In this document: one piece after another, positions 46,075 to 56,219 of the stretch
Layout of the letters: each line of letters begins with the position of its first letter
How positions within the stretch are numbered: position 1 is the first letter of the stretch
Assembly (NCBI RefSeq): GCF_900461555.1
Contig: NZ_UGOX01000001.1
Span: 2,803,501 to 2,867,500, forward strand
Source: Legionella quinlivanii
GTDB lineage: Bacteria > Pseudomonadota > Gammaproteobacteria > Legionellales > Legionellaceae
Length of the DNA stretch: 64,000 bases
Direction of reading: 5' to 3'
Program-made: the position numbers and the translations under genes
Notes under the pieces: model-generated
What the model saw: the letters and a program-made list of their open reading frames with translations, nothing else
Databases searched by the model: none
Told to the model about the DNA's origin: nothing

Positions 46075-46509
46075 ATGTTTTCAATGAAGAATGTACTGCA
46101 CGGAATTATTGCAGGGATTATTGCCGGCATCGTATTCAGTTTTTTCCTGTTGATGGGAGGAATGGTTGAAACCCTGGGAGCAATCATCAGAATGCCCACT
46201 CTGACAGGTGGACTTCTTGTCCATGCCATTGTCAGTATTATAACTGGTATTGTATTCGCCGTCGTTTTTGGCTATTTCATTCATTCCTGGGGTCTTGCGA
46301 TATTACTGGGGCTACTTTTTGGTTTGGGTATGTGGATAGCTGGCCCAATGACCTTATTACCGTATATGGCTGCTGGAACTCCTCTCTTTTCAAAATGGAA
46401 TTTAGTGGATTTGAAAGCCAATATCCCTCCGCTGGTAGGGCATTTGGTCTATGGATTCCTTTTGGGTGTTGTTTACTACACGCTGAGAATTAATCAATCC
46501 CGAGTATAA
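46075..46509 (+). CDS. Small inner membrane protein, unknown
   Basis: 144 residues with about four hydrophobic helices rich in glycine (GIIAGIIAGIVFSFFLLMGG; GLAILLGLLFGLGMWIAG; HLVYGFLLGVVYY). AGGGAG precedes the ATG. The repeated Gly-rich helix pattern resembles YagU/DUF1440-like small membrane proteins, but I cannot assign it firmly. Confidence 0.65.
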   Translation: MFSMKNVLHGIIAGIIAGIVFSFFLLMGGMVETLGAIIRMPTLTGGLLVHAIVSIITGIVFAVVFGYFIHSWGLAILLGLLFGLGMWIAGPMTLLPYMAAGTPLFSKWNLVDLKANIPPLVGHLVYGFLLGVVYYTLRINQSRV

Positions 46510-46584
46510 AACAGTTAGACAGGTCCAATCCGGCCTTTCTAAATGGTATATAATCTGATTAATCACCAAGGTGATGGAGCACCT

Positions 46585-48909
46585 ATGCAATCTTTAGCAA
46601 TGATGCAAGCGGTATTGGAAAATATACCGCAACTGGTATTCTGGAAATCGGCAGATGGATTCTACCTGGGTGCCAACAGGCATTTTCTGGAGTTTGTCGG
46701 TGTGCAATCCCCGGAATCTTTGGTTGGTAAAACAGATGCTGAGCTCGCAATGGCTCATCCAGTCATTCGCTATTTTGCCGAAGCGGATGATCAGGTATTA
46801 ATGCACAGGATTCCGCATTCGGCAATTACCCGAACTATTCAGCATCATAACCAAGCACTGACCCTGCTAATGGATAAATCCCCCTTGTTATCCCAAACGG
46901 GGCAGTTAATGGGATTGCTTGGCGTGGTTACGGTCAAAGATCATCATTCAGCAAATGATATTTATTTAAAGGGTATCATCGACAGCCTTCCTCATCTTAT
47001 CTATTGGAAAGATATTCGCTCGGTATATTTAGGTTGTAACCGCCGTTTTGCAAATTTACTCAATTCAACCCCGCGCGACATTATCGGTAAAACTGATTTT
47101 GAATTAAACTGGCGAAGAGAGGACGCCGAACTCTTTGTTTCAGGCGATCTGGACGCTATGTCGGGCAATGCTAAAATTAATGTTGAAGAAACCATTGCTA
47201 AAGCTGATGGGCGGTTGGTCACCATGCTCGCCAGTAAAGTCCCTATGTATGATGAGCAAGGTGTTTGCATTGGCGTATTGGGCTTATCGGTGGACATTAC
47301 TGAGCGCAAACAGCTGGAGGTTAATCTGCAAAAACTGCTTGAAACATCCCAGGCGGCTAATCTGGTCAAAACCGAATTTATTGCTGATATGAGCCATGAT
47401 ATCCGAACCCCAATTACCGGAATCATTGGCATGTCAAAAATGCTTGAGGACAATTCGACTACAGCGGAAAATAAACAATATGCGCAATGGCTTAGTCAAA
47501 GCGGAGAGCAATTATTAACCTTGTTAAATGCTGTTCTCAAGACTATCTCTACTGATAGTCCACATGAAGAGATGGACAGCGACTGGTTTAATCTGACCGA
47601 CTGCCTAAACAGTCTGGTCAAACTGGAACTGCCTGCCATTCAGACGAAACAGTTATCGCTGGTGCTGGTGATTGGACAAAATGTTCCAATTCAGCTTTTT
47701 GGTGATCAGCAAAAACTACACCGTGTTTTATTAAATCTAATTGATAATGCAATCAAATTTACCCATAACGGTTCGATTTTATTGAAAGTGGAGCGCATTT
47801 CAGAAGGATTCTTACAATTTCAGGTGATTGATACCGGTGCAGGGATCCCCAATGAGACGCAGCAAAGAATAGTTGAACGCTTCAATTCCCCTCTCCCTTC
47901 TTTAAACAATGAGGAACAAGAAAAAATAGGGTTTCATATCGTTCAAAAGTATCTTCAGTTAATTAAAGGCAAGTTTCAACTAAACAGCATTGAAGGCGAG
48001 GGAACGACAGTGAGCTTAACCATTCCTCTTAAAAAAATCAGCCCACAAACCGAATGTCTCCCAGCAATGCAAGTTAGAAATGCCTTGTTAACTGATTTGG
48101 AGCAACCAGGCAAACCAGCGCCTGTAGTTCCTTTAAAACTGGAATCTCAAGGATCGAGAGTTCTTTTAATAGAGGATAATCTGATTGCACGAAAAATGGC
48201 AGAAACCATGCTGGATAAACTAGGCTGTGAATATATTTCAGCTGACAATGCTGAGGCCGGTTTTGAATTGATACGCAGCCACCCTATCGATATTGTCATT
48301 ACAGATCTTGAATTGCCGGGTATGGATGGATTTCAGTTTGCGGCTCTAATCAGACAATGGGAAAAAGAACACCACCAGGAAGAGCGGCTTATCTTCGCTT
48401 TGACTGCTCATTCCGCTAACGAGGTGGATGAGCCTCGGGCAAATATGGTCAATCAGGTTCTCACCAAGCCCTTATCTATGAGCACCCTTGAGCAAATATT
48501 ACCTCATATCAGGTTGCATACGCCCTTGGCGAATACAAACGAATCGGCAATCAATGCATTGAATCATTTTCCGATTTTTGACAAGGAACAAGCCCTTTCA
48601 CAATTGGGCAGCGAAAAAGAGATGCTTGATCTATTAAAAATGCTGATCACAAAAGAGCTCCCTGAAGACCGTCAGGCTTTACAGAATGCATTTATAGGTC
48701 ATGAATGGCAAAAGCTTGAACGAATCGCTCATAAGTTAAAAAGCGGGGCAGCCTATTGTGGCACACAACGTCTTTTTTCTGCCTGTGAATCTTTAGAAAA
48801 GGCATTAAAGGATGGCTACACCCCTTCCTCAGAGCAATTGTATGAGCAACTACAACAGATCATCGTGCAAACCGAACAGGTACTGACACCTTATGTGAAT
48901 AAATTATAA
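46585..48909 (+). CDS. Hybrid sensor histidine kinase with two PAS, receiver and HPt domains
   Basis: 774 residues with no membrane segment, so probably a cytoplasmic sensor. PAS domains lie at ~5-118 and ~128-240 (both with the WKS/WKD and GKTDxEL pattern). HisKA has His271 in DMSHDIRTPITG; the ATPase domain has NLIDNAIKFT and VIDTGAGIP, though the G2 box (KIGFHIVQKY) lacks the usual GxGLGL. The receiver has Asp574 in VITDLELPGMDG, and the HPt has His716 in RIAHKLKSGAAYCG. The ATG at 46585 has GGAG. No response regulator gene is next to it, so its output partner is elsewhere. Confidence 0.92.
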   Translation: MQSLAMMQAVLENIPQLVFWKSADGFYLGANRHFLEFVGVQSPESLVGKTDAELAMAHPVIRYFAEADDQVLMHRIPHSAITRTIQHHNQALTLLMDKSPLLSQTGQLMGLLGVVTVKDHHSANDIYLKGIIDSLPHLIYWKDIRSVYLGCNRRFANLLNSTPRDIIGKTDFELNWRREDAELFVSGDLDAMSGNAKINVEETIAKADGRLVTMLASKVPMYDEQGVCIGVLGLSVDITERKQLEVNLQKLLETSQAANLVKTEFIADMSHDIRTPITGIIGMSKMLEDNSTTAENKQYAQWLSQSGEQLLTLLNAVLKTISTDSPHEEMDSDWFNLTDCLNSLVKLELPAIQTKQLSLVLVIGQNVPIQLFGDQQKLHRVLLNLIDNAIKFTHNGSILLKVERISEGFLQFQVIDTGAGIPNETQQRIVERFNSPLPSLNNEEQEKIGFHIVQKYLQLIKGKFQLNSIEGEGTTVSLTIPLKKISPQTECLPAMQVRNALLTDLEQPGKPAPVVPLKLESQGSRVLLIEDNLIARKMAETMLDKLGCEYISADNAEAGFELIRSHPIDIVITDLELPGMDGFQFAALIRQWEKEHHQEERLIFALTAHSANEVDEPRANMVNQVLTKPLSMSTLEQILPHIRLHTPLANTNESAINALNHFPIFDKEQALSQLGSEKEMLDLLKMLITKELPEDRQALQNAFIGHEWQKLERIAHKLKSGAAYCGTQRLFSACESLEKALKDGYTPSSEQLYEQLQQIIVQTEQVLTPYVNKL

Positions 48910-49012
48910 TTTGACGATGATTTCAGCTAGTTTATTTCGTCAGCAGTTATTGTAGGTTGGCCCTGTGCCTAATAGCGCTGCCTTAAGTAAGATATTTACC
49001 TACTTCCCCTGG

Positions 49013-49071
49013 CTTGTCCAGGGGATCCAGAGTCCAATCCTGACACGAGATTTCTGGATCCCTCGGACAAG
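49013..49071. repeat. Inverted repeat, family D
   Basis: CTTGTCCAGGGGATCCAGA and TCTGGATCCCTCGGACAAG are imperfect inverted arms around a short spacer. Partial copies occur at 12101-12118 (TTTGGATCCCTCGGAG) and 9741-9763 (GGGATTCCTCGGGGCTTGTCC). It lies between the kinase and rpoH, and could act as a hairpin. Confidence 0.6.
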
Positions 49072-49111
49072 TCGATGGACGCAGGAGTAGGGTTAAAGCC
49101 TTACGAAGGAT

Positions 49112-49972
49112 TTAGCTCATCTCTTCCATGTACTGACGAAGTTTTTTCATAGCGTTTTTTTCAAGCTGACGGACCCTCTCCGCAGAAACACTGTATTTTT
49201 CAGCTAAATCCTGCAGGGTTGTTTTATCATCCGCAAGCCAGCGTTGCTGAAGAATATCCTGACTTCTGTCATCGAGTCGTTCAAAAGCAACCGACAGATT
49301 ATCCCGGCCGAGTTCGCCGCTTCTTTCTTGCTCAACCAAATAGGCTGGATCATTATGCTCATCGTGCAAGAAATGAGCCGGAGCTTTATAGGCGTCATCA
49401 TCGTCATCAGTCGCCAAGGCATCATAGGAAGAATCCATCGCGTTGAGCCGCTGCTCCATTAGCAACACTTCCTCGCGCGAAACCCCCAGATCTTTGGCCA
49501 CGTCATCCACTTCCTGATGACTCATCCATCCCAAACGGTTTTTCATCTGCCGCAAATTGAAAAACAATTTACGTTGCGCTTTGGTTGTAGCGACTTTCAC
49601 AATACGCCAGTTGCGTAATACAAACTCATGAATTTCTGCTTTAATCCAATGGACTGCAAATGAAACCAGACGAACTCCCATTTTAGGGTCAAAGCGTTTT
49701 ACCGCTTTCATCAGGCCAATATTACCTTCCTGGATTAAATCATTTAAGGGCAAGCCGTAGCCCAAGTAGCCGCGGGCAACCCGCACTACATAACGTAGAT
49801 GGGCCAGCACAAGCTGGCGTGCGCTTTCGAGATCGTTTTCATTTTGAAAACGCTCTGCATAATCATGTTCTTCTTCAGCAGATAGCATTGGAATAAGATT
49901 GACTCGATGGATGTAGGCATCGAGACTTCCAATCGGTAAATTGATTGATGCTAGTTGTAACTGCCGATTCAT
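49112..49972 (-). CDS. rpoH: RNA polymerase sigma factor RpoH (sigma-32)
   Basis: The heat-shock sigma factor. 286 residues: region 1.2/2 begins [16 protein letters not shown], region 2 core [24 protein letters not shown], the RpoH box region [18 protein letters not shown], and region 4 [22 protein letters not shown] conserved-looking acidic linker (TDDDDD) lies near ~190. It is separated from ftsX by a 193-base gap with its own upstream region, though ftsYEX-rpoH is a common order. Confidence 0.96.
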   Translation of the reverse strand: MNRQLQLASINLPIGSLDAYIHRVNLIPMLSAEEEHDYAERFQNENDLESARQLVLAHLRYVVRVARGYLGYGLPLNDLIQEGNIGLMKAVKRFDPKMGVRLVSFAVHWIKAEIHEFVLRNWRIVKVATTKAQRKLFFNLRQMKNRLGWMSHQEVDDVAKDLGVSREEVLLMEQRLNAMDSSYDALATDDDDDAYKAPAHFLHDEHNDPAYLVEQERSGELGRDNLSVAFERLDDRSQDILQQRWLADDKTTLQDLAEKYSVSAERVRQLEKNAMKKLRQYMEEMS

Positions 49973-50165
49973 ACTACTCCTCCAGTTATTCCATCACCAA
50001 AAATCAAAACTGAACGCTGTCTTCCTGTTTGATGTAATTATGAGTAAGGGACAGCAGGAAATTACCAGAAAACACTGCTTCAAGTGCTCAATACCATATT
50101 ATACACCCCCTGTAAAGTAAATTACAATACAGAGGCTCCTCACAAAGACTCAGGAACGGAGCCTG

Positions 50166-51095
50166 TTAATGATAAGGCCCTATAGAAGCCAACTGCCGTC
50201 TGACTGATAAATGCGCTCCCAGCCATCCCAATAAAATTGCAGCAAGAACAATTGAATAAGCTTGTTTCACTGATAAGCCCTGCAACGGGTAATTCATATG
50301 ATAAACAGAGGCCAGTTCCTGAACAGCAACGGCAATACTCAGCATAAAAATATTAACAAAAAGAACTGCAAAAATTGCCCCCAGCAATCCATACCAAATG
50401 CCAGAATATAGAAAAGGACGAAGAATAAACGATTCGGTAGCGCCAATTAATTTTAATACCTGGATTTCCTCATGACGATTATGAATTGCCAGGCGCAAAG
50501 TATTACCGACGATTAACACCACAGCAGAAGCCAGCAAAGCCATCAGGGCATGAGCAATCTTTCCGGCAAAACCTAATATGGCATGCAAGCGCGTTATCCA
50601 CTCCATATCCAGTTTGGCCTGTTCGACCTGGGGCATGGATTGCAGACGTTCAAACAGTTGTCTGACCTGCAGGGGATTATTAACTGAAACCGCAGGAATC
50701 ACGTCAATCACCGCCGGCAACGGATTTTCCGGCAGATATTTCATAATATCATGCATACCTTCTTGCTGCTGCAATTCCTGCATACCCTCATTAGCGGTTT
50801 TCAAAGAAGCCTGGCCGACCCCTCCCACTGCGCGTACTTCCTGCAGCAAGGCGGCTTCCTCAGCTGAGGATACATTGGACTTTAAATAAAGAGAAATATG
50901 ACCGCCCTGCTGCCAGTCAATCGTTAACTGATTCAAATTTTCTGAAAAAACCCAGAATAAGGTGGGTAAAGTCAAGGCAATTGCAATCACAATCACAGTC
51001 ATCATTGTCGCTAAAGGTTTGCGGCAAAGGTGATTAAAACTATTGGTAGCTGCCTGCAGGTGATAGGCTCCTGCCTGCTTTAAATTATTCAGCAT
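50166..51095 (-). CDS. ftsX: Cell division protein FtsX
   Basis: The membrane partner of FtsE; the pair activates peptidoglycan hydrolases at division. 309 residues with four transmembrane helices (~33-53, ~190-215, ~230-260, ~285-300) and a large periplasmic loop after the first helix (SLYLKSNVSSAEEAALLQEV). The start lies inside the ftsE stop region (7-base overlap). Confidence 0.93.
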   Translation of the reverse strand: MLNNLKQAGAYHLQAATNSFNHLCRKPLATMMTVIVIAIALTLPTLFWVFSENLNQLTIDWQQGGHISLYLKSNVSSAEEAALLQEVRAVGGVGQASLKTANEGMQELQQQEGMHDIMKYLPENPLPAVIDVIPAVSVNNPLQVRQLFERLQSMPQVEQAKLDMEWITRLHAILGFAGKIAHALMALLASAVVLIVGNTLRLAIHNRHEEIQVLKLIGATESFILRPFLYSGIWYGLLGAIFAVLFVNIFMLSIAVAVQELASVYHMNYPLQGLSVKQAYSIVLAAILLGWLGAHLSVRRQLASIGPYH

Positions 51096-51742
51096 ATCCG
51101 GCCTCCTTTAAGCATGATAATCCGATGCTTCATTCCGGCAATCAAAGCCAAATCATGTGTGGCAATCAGAACGCTTACCCCTACCTGATTAAACAGTGCG
51201 AACAATTTCATGATTTCTGCAGACAAACCGGGATCAAGATTTCCTGTGGGTTCATCAGCAAGTAATAAATCCGGTTTATGCACTACTGCCCTGGCTATCC
51301 CCACTCGCTGCTGCTCTCCTCCCGATAAATGAACAGGCAGCATTTTTTCCTTGCTGAGTAAACCCACCATGTCCAGAGCCGCATGCACACGCTTGGCTAT
51401 CTGAACGGGAGGAATGGCCTGAATCTGCAGAGGCAAAGCGACATTGTCAAAGATGCTTCGATCGCTCAAAAGATGCGGGGACTGGAAGGTGATTCCCAAA
51501 CTGCTGCGATATCTGGCAATATCATTATTGCGCAATTGATTTAAACGTACGTTATTCACAATCACTTGACCGGAAGAGGGATCTTCCAGCTTGGAAATTA
51601 ATTTTAGCAAAGTACTTTTGCCAGCCCCTGAATGGCCGGTAAGAAAAGCCATTTCTCCTCTTTCGAGGGAAAAATCGATTTGGCTTAAGGCTTCAAATCC
51701 ACCTGGATACCGTTTACTGACCTGTTCAAATTTAATTATCAT
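51089..51742 (-). CDS. ftsE: Cell division ATP-binding protein FtsE
   Basis: 217-residue ABC ATPase: Walker A GHSGAGKSTLL, signature LSGGEQQRVGIARA, Walker B LLLADEPTGNLDP. The ATG at 51742 starts MIIKFEQVSKRYPGGF, standard for FtsE, and overlaps the end of ftsY by 11 bases. A longer reading adds 11 residues inside ftsY without a ribosome site. Confidence 0.95.
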   Translation of the reverse strand: MIIKFEQVSKRYPGGFEALSQIDFSLERGEMAFLTGHSGAGKSTLLKLISKLEDPSSGQVIVNNVRLNQLRNNDIARYRSSLGITFQSPHLLSDRSIFDNVALPLQIQAIPPVQIAKRVHAALDMVGLLSKEKMLPVHLSGGEQQRVGIARAVVHKPDLLLADEPTGNLDPGLSAEIMKLFALFNQVGVSVLIATHDLALIAGMKHRIIMLKGGRIC

Positions 51743-52826
51743 TAAACAATGCCTTGACAAATTGTGACGGTTCAAAGGGACGCAAATCGTCTATCCCTTC
51801 ACCAACTCCCAAATAACGAAATGGTATCGCCAACTCATTGGCAATAGCAAATAAAATTCCTCCTCGCGCCGTGCCGTCAAGCTTGGTCATGGTAATACCG
51901 GACAAACCAACCGCCTGGTGAAATTCACGCGCCTGATTCAAAGCATTTTGCCCAATACTGGCATCGAGCACCAACATCGTTTCATGGGGGGCATCAGGAT
52001 TTATTTTTTGCATAACCCGCTTCACTTTTTTCAGCTCTTCCATCAGGTTATTTTGAGTATGCAAGCGCCCCGCAGTATCTGCAATCAGAATGTCTATACC
52101 GCGGGCAGTAGCCGCCTGCAAGGCATCATAAATCACCGAGGCACTGTCAGCGCCTGTATGCTGAGCGATCACCGGGATTTCATTTCTGGCCCCCCAAACC
52201 TGCAACTGCTGCACGGCTGCTGCCCGAAAGGTATCTCCAGCGGCCAGCATCACTTTTTTGCCTTGCTGCTGAAATTGTTTGGCAAGCTTGCCAATGGTCG
52301 TAGTTTTTCCCGCTCCATTTACCCCAACCGCCAAAATTACGAAAGGCTTGTGGGCCTTATTATCAATCAGGAGGGGCTGTGAGCAAGGACTGAGGATGGC
52401 TTCCAGTTTATCTTTTAAACTGCGAAACACCGCATCCCCATCATTGAGCTGCTTTCGAGCCATTCCCTCGCTTAACTGCTTCAATACCTCCTGACTGGTA
52501 TCAATTCCCAGATCGGCACTAATCAGCACGGTTTCCAGTTCCTCCAGCAAACCTGCATCAATTTGTTTTTTTCCAAGCAGTAAGCGCCCAACGCTATCCC
52601 CAAATTGCTGCCGTGTTTTAGCCAATCCGCGTTTCAGGCGGGTATAAAGGCTTAGTCGTGATTCTTCTTGCGGTTGTACTTCAGGCAAGAGCGGTGCAGC
52701 AGCTGGAGCCGTTTCGGGTGTTTCAATTGCCATAGCCTCTCGCTGAGGCTGATGAGTGTCGCTTTCAGGCTCTGGAGATGAGTTTTTTGTAGAAACATCC
52801 TGATTTTTTTTAAACCATTTAATCAT
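51732..52826 (-). CDS. ftsY: Signal recognition particle receptor FtsY
   Basis: Docks SRP-ribosome complexes at the inner membrane for co-translational insertion. 364 residues: a Ser/Pro/Glu-rich acidic A-domain (~1-65), helical N domain, and GTPase G domain with GVNGAGKTTTIGKLA, DTFRAAAVQQL, DTAGRLHTQ and TKLDGTARGG. It heads the ftsY-ftsE-ftsX run. Confidence 0.96.
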   Translation of the reverse strand: MIKWFKKNQDVSTKNSSPEPESDTHQPQREAMAIETPETAPAAAPLLPEVQPQEESRLSLYTRLKRGLAKTRQQFGDSVGRLLLGKKQIDAGLLEELETVLISADLGIDTSQEVLKQLSEGMARKQLNDGDAVFRSLKDKLEAILSPCSQPLLIDNKAHKPFVILAVGVNGAGKTTTIGKLAKQFQQQGKKVMLAAGDTFRAAAVQQLQVWGARNEIPVIAQHTGADSASVIYDALQAATARGIDILIADTAGRLHTQNNLMEELKKVKRVMQKINPDAPHETMLVLDASIGQNALNQAREFHQAVGLSGITMTKLDGTARGGILFAIANELAIPFRYLGVGEGIDDLRPFEPSQFVKALFNDN

Positions 52827-52887
52827 AAGGTATACAAAAGAGAGGAAATATGGAATTCTATCACCTTTTTTCGCCGGGAGTTAATCC

Positions 52888-54213
52888 ATGCGTCTTGTAT
52901 TTGCAATTTTCTTTAGCTTGCTATCCACTCTTGCCATGAGCGGCGTGCAAAAATTTACTTTGGATAATGGATTGAAGCTAATTGTCAAGGAAGATCACCG
53001 CGCGCCTGTGGCCGTGGTGATGGTTTGGTATAATGTGGGTTCCGCAGATGAACCCGGTGGTATTACCGGCGTCTCTCACGCATTGGAACATCTGATGTTC
53101 AAAGGCACCCGAAAGTATCCTATCGGCATGTTTTCAAAAACAATTGCGGGAATCGGAGGCCAGGAAAATGCCTTCACCAATACCGATTATACGGCTTATT
53201 TTGAAAAAATTTCGGCCTCTCAGCTTCCCATCGCCTTTGAGCTGGAAGCCGATCGCATGCAGAATCTGGTCCTGGACCCCAATGAATTTTCCAAAGAAAT
53301 CAAGGTAATTCAGGAAGAGCGGCGCATGCGTACTGACGACAATCCGCAGGCGCTGACCTTTGAGCGTTATCTGGCGACCGCCCATTTGGCCGCTCCCTAC
53401 CATCATCCGGTTATAGGCTGGATGACTGATTTGCAGCAAATGACCGTTAATGATGCCCGCGCCTGGTATCAAAGCTTTTATACCCCAAACAATGCGACAC
53501 TGGTGGTGGTCGGGGATGTCAATCCTGCAAAAGTGCATGAGCTTGCGAAATTGTATTTCGGTCAGTTAAAGAGAAAGCCCAGTTTTGTCCGGAAATCACA
53601 ACTGGAACCGCCCAATTTAGGGGCTAAATCAGTAGCCATTCATGCACCCGCCAAATTGCCCATGCTTATGTTTGGATATTCGGTACCCACTGTAAAAACA
53701 GCCAAAACGAACTGGGAACCTTATGCACTGGAAGTCATAGCCGGCATTCTGGACGCAGGAGAAAGCTCAAGATTTGCCAAAAACCTTGTACGCGGCAGCC
53801 ATCTGGCCAGCAATGTAGATATCTATTACAATTTATATAACCGATATCAAACGCAATTCGTTCTTTTCGGAATACCCACTCAAAACCATACTATGGACGA
53901 ATTAAAAACCGCTTTGCTGCGTGAAATTCACCGCCTGCAAACTGAACCAGTCAATGACGTTGAATTAAATCGTATTAAAACGCAAATTATCGCCCAGAAA
54001 ACATTCGAGAAAGATTCTATCTTCGGCCAGGCGATGGAATTGGGTTTACTGGAAACGATTGGATTGGGTTCAGAAACAGCTGAAACTTATACATCCAAAA
54101 TACAGGCTATAACACCAGCTCAGATTCAGGAAGCAGCTCAACGTTATTTAAATGAGAATACGATCACGGAAGCCCGTTTGTATCCCTTATTGCAGTCCAA
54201 GGAATTACAATGA
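52888..54213 (+). CDS. M16 family zinc peptidase, catalytic subunit
   Basis: 441 residues with a signal peptide (LVFAIFFSLLSTLAMSG). The inverted zinc motif is HALEH (His64, Glu67, His68) in GVSHALEHLMFKGT, with the distal Glu supplied in the later ELEADRMQN-type segment. It is a periplasmic pitrilysin/PqqL-like peptidase. The second gene overlaps its end (ATGA) and encodes a partner without the motif, a typical catalytic/non-catalytic M16B pair. Confidence 0.92.
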   Translation: MRLVFAIFFSLLSTLAMSGVQKFTLDNGLKLIVKEDHRAPVAVVMVWYNVGSADEPGGITGVSHALEHLMFKGTRKYPIGMFSKTIAGIGGQENAFTNTDYTAYFEKISASQLPIAFELEADRMQNLVLDPNEFSKEIKVIQEERRMRTDDNPQALTFERYLATAHLAAPYHHPVIGWMTDLQQMTVNDARAWYQSFYTPNNATLVVVGDVNPAKVHELAKLYFGQLKRKPSFVRKSQLEPPNLGAKSVAIHAPAKLPMLMFGYSVPTVKTAKTNWEPYALEVIAGILDAGESSRFAKNLVRGSHLASNVDIYYNLYNRYQTQFVLFGIPTQNHTMDELKTALLREIHRLQTEPVNDVELNRIKTQIIAQKTFEKDSIFGQAMELGLLETIGLGSETAETYTSKIQAITPAQIQEAAQRYLNENTITEARLYPLLQSKELQ

Positions 54214-55514
54214 AAACAATTTATTTTTTAGCCGCTTTACTCATCAGCAGTTTAAGTTTGTGTGCACAAGCCGCCTCATTCAAAACTGAAAAATGGAATA
54301 CCAGCAACGGAGCCCGCGTGGTCTTTTATCAGGCTAACGAGGTTCCCATGCTGGATATCAGTATCGCTTTTGCGGCGGGATCTGCCTATGACAATAATTT
54401 TTTTGGTCTGGCAGCCTTGACCAATCGCCTGCTGGATCAGGGAAACAGCAATCTGGACGCCAATCAGATCGCTGAGAAAATAGCAAATACCGGCGCCCAG
54501 TTTGATAGTGAAGTCAGCCGCGACATGGCCATAGTACGTTTGAAAACCTTGACCAGTCTACCTGCTTTAAATGAGGCACTGGATACATTTAACCTCATCG
54601 TCAATAAGCCGAACTTCAGACAAGATGCTTTCAACAGAGAAAAAAATCAGCAGATTATTGCAATCACCCAGGCCCAGGAGTCTCCAGCGGATATTGCCAA
54701 TAATCTGTTTTTCAGCAAACTTTATAAAAATCACCCCTATGGGCATCCCGTAAACGGCACAGTTGAGTCAGTGAAGAAAATTTCTAACTGGCAGGTAAAG
54801 GATTTTTATAAAAAATATTATGTCGCCAATAATGCAGTCATTGTGATGGTGGGAGCCATCAGCAGCCAGCAAGCGCATGAAATTGCGGATAATCTGGTTA
54901 AAAATATCCCTGCCGGAGTTAAAAGCCCCGCAATTGCTAAATCTGCGCCGCTCGCAGGAGCAGAACAAATCAACTTTGATTTTTCATCTTCACAAACGGT
55001 TTTGAAATTAGGGCAAATCGGCATCCAGCACGATAATCCCGATTATTTCCCGTTAATGGTAGGAAACTATATTCTTGGCGGCGGCTCACTGGTTTCACGT
55101 TTGTCGACCGAGATCCGTGAGAAAAATGGTTTAACCTATGGAATCAGCAGTCAATTCATGCCGATGCCCGGTAATGGTCCGTTTATGATTAGTTTCTCAA
55201 CGCAGAATAATCAAGCCAAACAAGCTCTGAAGATGACTCAGGATACTTTAAATGATTTTCTGAAGTCCGGTCCGACTGATGATGAGCTAAATGCTGCCAA
55301 ACAATATCTGACAGGCAGCTTCCCCTTATCCCTGTCAAGTAACTCCAATATCGCCGGTATGCTTTTGCGTATGACATTTTATAATCTTCCGGATAACTAT
55401 CTGGATACCTACGTGGCACACATCGAAGCGGTAACAGCGGAAGATATCAAGAAAGCCTTTGATATGACCATTCATCCAGAGCGCATGCTGCTGATCAGTG
55501 TAGGGAAAATGTGA
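54210..55514 (+). CDS. M16 family peptidase-like partner, non-catalytic
   Basis: 434 residues with a signal peptide ending near AQAAS. It has the M16 fold markers (FYQANEVPMLDISIAFAAGSAYD; RLSTEIREKNGLTYGISSQF) but at the zinc site reads FGLAALTNRLLDQG, without HxxEH. It likely forms a dimer with the upstream subunit and shapes the substrate chamber. It overlaps both neighbours by four bases. Confidence 0.9.
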   Translation: MKTIYFLAALLISSLSLCAQAASFKTEKWNTSNGARVVFYQANEVPMLDISIAFAAGSAYDNNFFGLAALTNRLLDQGNSNLDANQIAEKIANTGAQFDSEVSRDMAIVRLKTLTSLPALNEALDTFNLIVNKPNFRQDAFNREKNQQIIAITQAQESPADIANNLFFSKLYKNHPYGHPVNGTVESVKKISNWQVKDFYKKYYVANNAVIVMVGAISSQQAHEIADNLVKNIPAGVKSPAIAKSAPLAGAEQINFDFSSSQTVLKLGQIGIQHDNPDYFPLMVGNYILGGGSLVSRLSTEIREKNGLTYGISSQFMPMPGNGPFMISFSTQNNQAKQALKMTQDTLNDFLKSGPTDDELNAAKQYLTGSFPLSLSSNSNIAGMLLRMTFYNLPDNYLDTYVAHIEAVTAEDIKKAFDMTIHPERMLLISVGKM

Positions 55515-56056
55515 AAAATACGGTAAGAATCATCGGCGGTCACTTCCGCGGAAAGAAAATCAGCTTCCCGGATGTGGAAGGTTTAAGGCCAACCCCTGAT
55601 CGGGTAAAGGAAACGCTGTTTAACTGGTTAATGAATTCCCTGCACGGTAAACGCTGTCTGGATGCGTTTGCCGGCAGTGGTTCACTGGGGTTTGAGGCAT
55701 TGTCTCGGGGAGCGGCTCATGTTGTTTTCGTAGAGTCGGCCAAGCCGGTATTTGAACAGCTCAGAAAAACCGCAGACAGTATTTCGGCAAATGGAATTGA
55801 GATTATTCATGACGATACTCGTCACTATCTCAAACATTGTAAGGAAGCCTTTGATCTCATTTTTCTTGATCCGCCTTTTGCCAGTCGCCTCCAGGAAGAA
55901 TGCATTGATATTATTGCGAAAAACAGGATATTAGCTCCAGGAGGCTTGCTTTATGTAGAGTCTCCTGAGCCCCTGAATCTGAACAATACTCAATGGGTAG
56001 TCTTAAAAAATAAACAGGCCGGGCAGGTCATTTTCTCGCTTTATGAACGACTATGA
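55511..56056 (+). CDS. rsmD: 16S rRNA (guanine966-N2)-methyltransferase RsmD
   Basis: 181 residues: RIIGGHFRGKKISFP, LRPTPDRVKETLFNWL, SAM loop DAFAGSGSLGFEALSRGA, and catalytic DPPF in FDLIFLDPPFASR. It methylates G966 of 16S rRNA in the assembled small subunit. It begins within the stop of the M16 partner, a common bacterial neighbourhood. Confidence 0.95.
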   Translation: MKNTVRIIGGHFRGKKISFPDVEGLRPTPDRVKETLFNWLMNSLHGKRCLDAFAGSGSLGFEALSRGAAHVVFVESAKPVFEQLRKTADSISANGIEIIHDDTRHYLKHCKEAFDLIFLDPPFASRLQEECIDIIAKNRILAPGGLLYVESPEPLNLNNTQWVVLKNKQAGQVIFSLYERL

Positions 56057-56153
56057 TCCTGGTTTATACTCATAGAATTCATATTAAGCAAAATGCTGCA
56101 TTCGCAGGAAGCCGGCAGAGTTCTATTTTACCTTTGAAAATGTACGGTAATTC

Positions 56154-56182
56154 TTGACAAGGTGACAGCCTCCTGTTTCAAT
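56154..56182 (+). promoter_or_regulatory. Candidate dotD promoter
   Basis: A perfect TTGACA at 56154-56159 and, after 17 bases, TTCAAT (4 of 6 matches to TATAAT) at 56177-56182. The dotD ATG is 38 bases further on. Confidence 0.5.
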
Positions 56183-56219
56183 CATTACAGTACTGATCCA
56201 TTAAATAGCCGAACAAATA

